Shown here: positions 15,791-20,385 of the stretch, piece by piece | Layout of the letters: every line of letters starts with the position of its first letter | Numbering within the stretch: the stretch's first letter is position 1 | Assembly (NCBI GenBank): GCA_948441955.1 | Contig: CAOJQZ010000041.1 | Span: forward strand, 1-20,385 | Direction of reading: 5' to 3' | Length of the DNA stretch: 20,385 nt | Source of the DNA: an uncultured Lachnospiraceae bacterium | GTDB lineage: Bacteria > Bacillota > Clostridia > Lachnospirales > Lachnospiraceae | Notes under the pieces: generated by a model | Databases searched by the model: none | Seen by the model: the letters and a program-made list of their open reading frames with translations, nothing else | What the model was told of the DNA's origin: nothing | Position numbers and translations under genes: made by a program

Positions 15791-15806
15791 TAAAAAAAGT
15801 TCGCAA
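15778..15806 (-). promoter_or_regulatory. Promoter of tmcAL
   Basis: On the - strand TTGCGA (complement of 15801-15806, four of six -35 bases) is followed after 17 bases by an exact TATAAT (complement of 15778-15783). The transcript would start about 25 bases before the ATG. Its -10 is one arm of a 13-base symmetric element shared with the mgtE promoter. Confidence 0.6.
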
Positions 15807-15825
15807 ACAGATGCTGTTATTATTT

Positions 15826-15859
15826 GCGGCTGCAGCCGCGGGTGGCAGCTTCTTTTTTT
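15826..15859 (+). promoter_or_regulatory. mgtE leader: two mutually exclusive hairpins and a U-run
   Basis: The 14-base palindrome GCGGCTGCAGCCGC (15826-15839) can fold as a 5-bp stem with loop TGCA. Its middle, GGCTGC (15828-15833), can instead pair with GCAGCT (15845-15850), directly before TTCTTTTTTT. The second form looks like a short intrinsic terminator, so a switch between the two could act as an attenuator of mgtE. The leader is too short for a full M-box riboswitch. Alternatively the region is only a terminator. Confidence 0.35.
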
Positions 15860-15885
15860 AGAATGGGGAAAGGAGGGTATATATT

Positions 15886-17349
15886 ATGTGGATGAATAAT
15901 GAGCCGGACAGAATGACGAACGAAGAGTGGGGCAGCGCTATAGCCCGAAGTGAGTTTGACTATGATGATCCTGCGGAAGACGGAGGCTTTCCGGCGGAGC
16001 GGGAGGAACTGACGATAGAACGTATACAGGTAATGCTCGGGAACCGGCAGTTCAGGGAACTTAAAGAAGAGCTGGAAAATAATATGTACCCGGTAGACCT
16101 TGCCGATATTCTGGAGGAAGTGGATGAAAAACAGCTTGTGCTTATTTTCCGGCTTCTTGTAAAGGAGGAAGCGGCGGAAACATTTACGTATATGAACAGC
16201 GAGCTTCGGGAGTTCCTAATTAATGCACTGACAGACTCCGAGCTTGAAGAAGTTATGGAGGAGATGTATCTTGATGATACCGTCGACGTGTTAGAAGAGA
16301 TGCCGGCCAACGTTGTAGACAGGCTGCTTATGGTGACAGGCGAGGAAAGGCGGGCGCAGATCAACCAGCTTCTTCAGTATCCGGAGGACAGCGCCGGAAG
16401 TGTCATGAACGTAGATTATATTGCGCTCAGCAAAGAGATGACTGTGGAGGATGCAATTCTTAAAATCCGCCATGTGGGTCTTAACCGTGAGACAATCTAT
16501 ACCTGTTATGTAACAGAAAAGAGACGTTTAATCGGCGCAGTAGATATTAAGGATCTTCTGACGACCGGAGAATCAAGGCTGATAGAAGAAATTATGGATA
16601 CGAATATGCTCTATGCACACACCACGGATGATCAGGAGGAGGTGGCAAGAACCATTATGAAATACGGTCTGATAGCACTTCCGATTGTGGATCATGAGCA
16701 TTGCATGGTGGGTATTGTCACCGTTGACGATGCCATGCTTGTCCTGCAGGAAGAGGAAACCGAGGATATCAGCATCATGGCCGGTGTGAATCCCAATGAC
16801 GAGTCTTATTTCGGAACTACAGTGCTGGAGCATGTGAAAAGCCGTATTCCGTGGCTGTTGTTTCTGATGCTGTCTGCAACTGTAACCCAGATGATTATGA
16901 ACAGCTATGAGGCGGCGATTGCAGTTATGCCGCAGCTGACCGGATTTATTCCGATGCTGACCGGAACCGGAGGTAACTGCGGCTCCCAGAGTTCAACTCT
17001 TGTAATTCGCGGGCTTGCTGTGGGGGAGATTGAATTTCAGGATCTTTTGAAGGTTATCTGGAAGGAGATGCGCGTTGCAGTGACGGTAAGCCTGATACTT
17101 GCAGTGGTAAACGGGTGCAGGATCGTCCTGATGGGACAGGGGGATGCGGTTCTTGCACTTACCATTGGCATTACAATGGCATGTACGGTGATGATTGCTA
17201 AAATTGTAGGATGTACCCTGCCTCTGATTGCAAAAAAGGTAGGACTTGATCCGGCAATCATGGCGACCCCGTTGATTTCTACTCTGGTGGATATCAGTAC
17301 GATCAGTGTATATTTTGCAATTATCAGCGCAGTGTTTCATTTGTCATAG
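15886..17349 (+). CDS. mgtE: Magnesium channel/transporter MgtE
   Basis: MgtE is a dimeric, Mg2+-gated Mg2+ channel of the cytoplasmic membrane. The protein is 487 aa, slightly long because of an acidic ~40-residue N-terminal extension. An MgtE N domain (about 45-165) and two CBS domains (about 170-230 and 235-290) form the cytoplasmic Mg2+ sensor. About five membrane segments follow from 320 on. Pore marks are MLTGTGGNCGSQSST (about 357-371) and GLDPAIMATPLISTLVD (453-469), where D455 matches the acidic residue of the ion path. AAAGGAGGG (15869-15877) supports ATG 15886. It stands alone between the tmcAL divergence and a hairpin at 17417, and its leader has a possible attenuator. In known MgtE the CBS domains close the pore when Mg2+ is high. 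Confidence 0.95.
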   Translation: MWMNNEPDRMTNEEWGSAIARSEFDYDDPAEDGGFPAEREELTIERIQVMLGNRQFRELKEELENNMYPVDLADILEEVDEKQLVLIFRLLVKEEAAETFTYMNSELREFLINALTDSELEEVMEEMYLDDTVDVLEEMPANVVDRLLMVTGEERRAQINQLLQYPEDSAGSVMNVDYIALSKEMTVEDAILKIRHVGLNRETIYTCYVTEKRRLIGAVDIKDLLTTGESRLIEEIMDTNMLYAHTTDDQEEVARTIMKYGLIALPIVDHEHCMVGIVTVDDAMLVLQEEETEDISIMAGVNPNDESYFGTTVLEHVKSRIPWLLFLMLSATVTQMIMNSYEAAIAVMPQLTGFIPMLTGTGGNCGSQSSTLVIRGLAVGEIEFQDLLKVIWKEMRVAVTVSLILAVVNGCRIVLMGQGDAVLALTIGITMACTVMIAKIVGCTLPLIAKKVGLDPAIMATPLISTLVDISTISVYFAIISAVFHLS

Positions 17350-17416
17350 TAAGGGACGGATTATGCTTGGCCAGAAGAAATCTTCTTTGTATGGAAAAAT
17401 AGACATGATTCTTATA

Positions 17417-17444
17417 AAAGAGACCTTGTCCGCAGGGTCTCTTT
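17417..17444 (+). terminator. Hairpin between mgtE and pta, probable terminator
   Basis: AAAGAGACC (17417-17425) pairs with GGTCTCTTT (17436-17444), and the stem continues through TTG/CAG to a UCCG tetraloop (17429-17432), giving a 12-bp stem. The T-run after it is short (TTTG). It starts 67 bases after the mgtE stop. The -35 of the pta promoter lies in its loop side. Confidence 0.65.
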
Positions 17445-17454
17445 GTATTATAAT
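17426..17454 (+). promoter_or_regulatory. Promoter of pta-ackA
   Basis: TTGTCC (17426-17431, four of six consensus bases) is followed after 17 bases by TATAAT (17449-17454). The transcript would start near 17461, about 30 bases before the pta start. The -35 is inside the mgtE terminator hairpin. Confidence 0.6.
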
Positions 17455-17492
17455 AAAAATATTGAGAATATATGGAAAGGAGCCTTTAAGTC

Positions 17493-18488
17493 ATGGGATT
17501 TATTGATGATATTAAAGCAAAAGCAAAGACGAATAAGAAGACAATTGTACTTCCTGAGACAGAGGATATCAGAACCTATGAAGCGGCGGCGGCCGTTTTA
17601 AGAGAAGGAACAGCAAATCTTGTCCTGGTAGGAAGCGAAGAAGAGATTGCAAAGAACAAGGGTGATTTCGATATCAGCGGCGCAGTGATTGTTGACCCGG
17701 CAACAAATCCGAAGACAGAGGAGTATATTGCAAAATTAGTTGAGTTAAGACAGAAGAAAGGGATGACAGCGGAGCAGGCAAGAGAGCTGCTTCTTAAGAA
17801 TTATCTCTATTATGGTGTTATGATGGTAAAGATGAAGGATGCGGACGGAATGGTTTCAGGGGCATGCCACTCTACTGCCGATACGTTAAGACCATGCCTC
17901 CAGATTCTGAAGACAAAGCCAGGAACAAAGCTGGTATCTGCATTTTTTGTAATGGTAGTGCCGGACTGTGATATGGGAGCAGACGGAACCTTTATTTTTG
18001 CAGACTCCGGTCTTGAGCAGAATCCGGATCCGGAGAAGCTGGCTGCAATTGCCTTGTCTTCGGCAGATTCTTTTAGGCTTTTAACAGGTAAGGAGCCTGT
18101 AGTGGCAATGCTTTCACACTCTACAAAGGGGAGTGCAAAGCATCCGGATGTAGACAAGGTGCTTGAGGCTACAAGAATCGCAAAGGAGAATGCGCCGGAA
18201 GGCCTCCTTCTTGACGGCGAATTCCAGTTAGACGCAGCGATCGTGCCGGAAATCGGTGCATCCAAAGCGCCGGGAAGTCCGGTTGCAGGAAAAGCAAACG
18301 TACTTGTATTCCCGGATCTTGACGCGGGAAATATTGGGTACAAGCTGGTACAAAGGCTTGCAAAGGCAGAGGCATACGGACCGCTGACACAGGGGATTGC
18401 AGCGCCGGTAAATGATCTGTCCCGGGGATGCAGCGCACAGGATATTGAAGGTGTTGTGGCTATCACAGCAGTGCAGTGTATGAGCTAG
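17493..18488 (+). CDS. pta: Phosphate acetyltransferase
   Basis: Pta converts acetyl-CoA and phosphate to acetyl phosphate and CoA, the first step of acetate production. The 331-aa length is the short class I form, with only the catalytic PTA_PTB domain and no N-terminal DRTGG regulatory domain. It opens with the substrate-binding IVLPETEDIRTYEAA (about 19-33). MVSGACHSTADTLRPCLQILKT (about 120-141) and LLDGEFQLDAAIVPEIGASKAPGSPVAGKANVLVFPDLDAGNIGYKL (about 237-283) carry the family motifs. GGAAAGGAG (17474-17482) precedes ATG 17493. The ackA gene follows after 71 bases, with no terminator between, so the two make the ATP-yielding acetate branch together. Confidence 0.96.
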   Translation: MGFIDDIKAKAKTNKKTIVLPETEDIRTYEAAAAVLREGTANLVLVGSEEEIAKNKGDFDISGAVIVDPATNPKTEEYIAKLVELRQKKGMTAEQARELLLKNYLYYGVMMVKMKDADGMVSGACHSTADTLRPCLQILKTKPGTKLVSAFFVMVVPDCDMGADGTFIFADSGLEQNPDPEKLAAIALSSADSFRLLTGKEPVVAMLSHSTKGSAKHPDVDKVLEATRIAKENAPEGLLLDGEFQLDAAIVPEIGASKAPGSPVAGKANVLVFPDLDAGNIGYKLVQRLAKAEAYGPLTQGIAAPVNDLSRGCSAQDIEGVVAITAVQCMS

Positions 18489-18559
18489 AGCACCTAAGGC
18501 GTGTATCTGTCTGTTTACTGAGGGTATTAATTATAATTATAAAAGAGAGGTAAAGAAAA

Positions 18560-19750
18560 ATGAATGTATTAGTTATTAACTGCGGAAGCTCATCATTGAA
18601 ATTCCAGCTTATCAACTCCGAATCCGAGCAGGTTCTGGCAAAGGGGTTATGCGAGAGAATCGGAATTGACGGAAGCCTTACTTATCAGCCGGCAGGCGGA
18701 GAGAAGGTAAAATCGGACAAGGCTATGCCTACACATACGGAGGCGATCCAATTTGTAATTGAGGCCCTGACCGATGCTTCAGCAGGCGTTGTAAAGAGTC
18801 TAGACGAAATTGGCGCGGTAGGCCACCGGGTTGTACACGGCGGAGAAAAGTTTGCAAGCTCTGTTGTTATTACCGACGAGGTAAAGGCGGCTATTGAAGA
18901 GTGCAACGATCTTGCTCCCCTTCACAATCCGGCAAACCTGATCGGTATCAATGCATGTCAGAAATTGATGCCGGGAACCCCTATGGTTGCTGTATTTGAC
19001 ACGGCATTCCATCAGACAATGCCGGAGAGAGCATATATGTACGGACTTCCTTATGAGTATTATGATAAGTACAAGGTCAGAAGATACGGTTTCCACGGAA
19101 CAAGCCACAGCTTTGTGTCAAAGAGAGCGGCAGAGCTTGCAGGAAAGCCGTATGATCAGGTGAAAACCGTTGTCTGCCATCTTGGCAACGGCGCAAGTAT
19201 CTGTGCAGTGGAGAATGGAAAATCTGTAGATACTTCTATGGGCCTTACTCCCCTTGAGGGACTTGTGATGGGAACACGTTCCGGCGATATTGACCCTGCA
19301 ATTTTAGAATTTATTTCCAAAAAAGAAGGCCTTGACATAGGCGGACTTATGAATATGCTGAATAAGAAATCTGGTGTATTCGGCCTTTCCAATAATTTGT
19401 CCAGCGATTTCCGCGATTTGGAGGAGGGCGCTGATTCCGGCAATGATCAGGCAAGGGTGGCACTTGAAGTATTTGCTTACCGTGTTGCAAAATATGTGGG
19501 AAGTTATGTAGCGGCAATGAACGGCGTAGACGTGATTGCATTTACAGCAGGTATCGGTGAGAACTCCGGCACAGTAAGGAGTGCGGTGGCAGAATATCTC
19601 GGATACCTGGGAATCGAGATTAACGAGGAGGCAAACAAAAGGCGCGGTGAGGAGATTCAGATTTCCACACCGGATTCCAAAGTGAAGGTTATGGTAATCC
19701 CGACAAACGAGGAGCTTGCGATTGCCAGGGAGACAGTTGCACTAGTTTAG
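18560..19750 (+). CDS. ackA: Acetate kinase
   Basis: AckA turns acetyl phosphate and ADP into acetate and ATP in the cytoplasm. The 396-aa protein shows every catalytic region of the family. These are N7 in VINCGSSSLK, R90 in GHRVVHGGEKF, FDTAFHQTMP, H179 in YGFHGTSHSFV, HLGNGASICAV, MGTRSGDIDP, FTAGIGENSG and the late NEELAIARET glutamate. AGAGAGG (18544-18550) precedes ATG 18560. A TATAAT lies at 18532-18537 in the gap after pta but has no convincing -35, so the gene is more likely read mainly with pta, perhaps with a weak extra start. After the stop I see no terminator hairpin before the next promoter. Confidence 0.97.
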   Translation: MNVLVINCGSSSLKFQLINSESEQVLAKGLCERIGIDGSLTYQPAGGEKVKSDKAMPTHTEAIQFVIEALTDASAGVVKSLDEIGAVGHRVVHGGEKFASSVVITDEVKAAIEECNDLAPLHNPANLIGINACQKLMPGTPMVAVFDTAFHQTMPERAYMYGLPYEYYDKYKVRRYGFHGTSHSFVSKRAAELAGKPYDQVKTVVCHLGNGASICAVENGKSVDTSMGLTPLEGLVMGTRSGDIDPAILEFISKKEGLDIGGLMNMLNKKSGVFGLSNNLSSDFRDLEEGADSGNDQARVALEVFAYRVAKYVGSYVAAMNGVDVIAFTAGIGENSGTVRSAVAEYLGYLGIEINEEANKRRGEEIQISTPDSKVKVMVIPTNEELAIARETVALV

Positions 19751-19771
19751 TTATAAGTTAGAAGATTTTAG

Positions 19772-19799
19772 TTGACAAAATAATTTTACGTGATATAAT
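19772..19799 (+). promoter_or_regulatory. Consensus sigma-A promoter of yceD-rpmF
   Basis: TTGACA (19772-19777), a 16-base spacer and TATAAT (19794-19799) match both hexamers exactly. An AT-rich inverted repeat, AAATAATT (19778-19785) and AATTATTT (19797-19804), flanks the spacer and overlaps the -10. Strong promoter strength fits a gene pair that makes a ribosomal protein. Confidence 0.85.
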
Positions 19800-19826
19800 T
19801 ATTTAGGTGTGAATAGGAGTAATAAT

Positions 19827-20354
19827 ATGTTATTAGACCTATCCGGCGTTTTGTCTGAACAGCATACGGAACTTCTACAGGATGTGGATATTGATATGAC
19901 CGAGTTTCGAATGAGATATGGAAGCTTTCCGATTCTTAAGAAGACACCGGTTTCTATCCGAATGACACATGTAAAGGAACGTAAGTTTCGGATTACCGGC
20001 AGAGGCAGGGTGACACTTGAGATACCGTGTGACAGATGCTTAGAGCCGGTGGAGAAGGAGATTGTCCTTAATTTTGTGAAGGATATTGACCTGGACGTTC
20101 CGGACGGCGGACAGACAGAAGAATTAGATGAAACGAATTATATTGACGGATATACGCTTGACGCTGACAAACTTGTCTGCGGCGAGATATTGATAGGGTG
20201 GCCGACGAAGATTCTGTGTAGCGAAGACTGTAAGGGTATTTGCAATGTATGTGGTCAAAACCTGAATCAGGGGGCCTGTGACTGTGAAGATACGGGTCTT
20301 GACCCTAGAATGTCAGTTATCCGCGATGTTTTTAAGAATTTTAAGGAGGTGTAA
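19827..20354 (+). CDS. yceD: DUF177/YceD family protein, upstream of rpmF
   Basis: This is a 175-aa DUF177 (YceD) protein, a family nearly always encoded just before rpmF. YceD is linked to 23S rRNA and L32 accumulation in plants and bacteria, and the biochemical act is not settled. The first cysteine pair C68/C71 (CDRC) lies in the middle of the protein. A C-terminal cluster C131, C135, C139, C142, C151 and C153 (CSEDCKGICNVCG) could hold a metal. The protein ends DPRMSVIRDVFKNF. AGGAG (19815-19819) supports ATG 19827; an upstream in-frame GTG at 19809 sits before that site and is rejected. The rpmF start lies 3 bases beyond the stop. Confidence 0.92.
   Translation: MLLDLSGVLSEQHTELLQDVDIDMTEFRMRYGSFPILKKTPVSIRMTHVKERKFRITGRGRVTLEIPCDRCLEPVEKEIVLNFVKDIDLDVPDGGQTEELDETNYIDGYTLDADKLVCGEILIGWPTKILCSEDCKGICNVCGQNLNQGACDCEDTGLDPRMSVIRDVFKNFKEV
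20343..20351 (+). promoter_or_regulatory. Ribosome binding site of rpmF, inside the end of yceD
   Basis: AAGGAGGTG is a full-length anti-16S match, 6 bases before the rpmF ATG. It lies within the last codons of yceD, so L32 synthesis is probably coupled to yceD translation. Confidence 0.8.
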
Positions 20355-20357
20355 CCT

Positions 20358-20385
20358 ATGTCAATTTGTCCAAAGAATAAATCTT
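20358..20385 (+). CDS. rpmF: 50S ribosomal protein L32, N-terminal fragment (cut by window end)
   Basis: Only nine full codons are present, reading MSICPKNKS, the usual opening of the clostridial four-cysteine form of L32. It follows yceD by 3 bases with an ideal ribosome binding site. The zinc-binding cysteines further on are outside the window apart from C4, which is not normally a ligand. Identity rests on the short N-terminus plus the yceD neighbour. Confidence 0.85.

Noticed and set aside
15791..15885. An M-box Mg2+ riboswitch before mgtE
   Set aside because: The leader is only about 90 bases and lacks the long multi-helix layout of the M-box; only short hairpins are present.
17810..18466. 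A 218-codon open frame on the - strand inside pta
   Set aside because: Pta is intact on the + strand; the opposite frame is serine- and proline-rich shadow sequence.
18532..18537. A separate strong promoter for ackA
   Set aside because: A TATAAT is present but no acceptable -35 stands 15-19 bases upstream; operon reading with pta explains the layout.
1..20385. CRISPR arrays, tRNA or rRNA genes, insertion sequences or phage genes
   Set aside because: No regularly spaced repeats, no cloverleaf-like segments with a CCA-end context, and no transposase or integrase reading frames were found.

Overview
The window reads as a stretch of chromosome from a low-to-moderate-GC anaerobic Firmicute, most likely a Lachnospiraceae-type Clostridium. 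The reasons are the Pta-AckA-YceD-RpmF order, an L32 that starts MSICPKNKS, strong AGGAGG ribosome binding sites throughout, a FakB/DegV protein, a TmcAL (YlbM) gene, a BceAB-type transporter with its own two-component system, and fermentative electron-transfer genes. The family assignment is inferred from gene content, not from a search. Genes fill almost the whole window; the longest gene-free stretch is about 190 bases. All genes run on the + strand except tmcAL.

Region 1 (1-2031): the tail of a DAO-family FAD dehydrogenase, then etfB and etfA, closed by a long perfect hairpin. This looks like a flavoprotein dehydrogenase feeding its own electron-transfer flavoprotein.

Region 2 (2032-8290): an accessory-looking peptide-antibiotic sensing and resistance module. 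It starts with a 475-aa HTH regulator of unknown family. A BceA-like ATPase, a BceB-like 10-TM permease, an OmpR-type response regulator and an intramembrane-sensing BceS-like kinase follow. The regulator and transporter genes have nearly identical extended -10 sequences, and a 9-bp inverted repeat lies upstream of the regulator. The module ends in an intrinsic terminator.

Region 3 (8289-14414): one promoter precedes an aldo/keto reductase with a C-terminal iron-sulfur domain, followed with short gaps by polA, coaE, a WalJ-like metallo-beta-lactamase-fold protein and degV/fakB. The polymerase appears to have lost its proofreading site.

Region 4 (14457-17444): tmcAL (tRNA-Met acetylation) on the - strand is divergent from mgtE (Mg2+ channel/transporter). 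Their promoters appear to share an ATTATA-C-TATAAT core. The mgtE leader holds two competing hairpins before a U-run.

Region 5 (17417-20385): pta and ackA, the acetate/ATP-yielding pair, start from a promoter lying partly inside the hairpin that ends mgtE. Then yceD, from a full consensus promoter, leads into the truncated rpmF (ribosomal protein L32).

Most of the window is ordinary housekeeping. The parts with real novelty potential are the unknown HTH regulator tied to the Bce module and the DAO dehydrogenase-ETF pairing.
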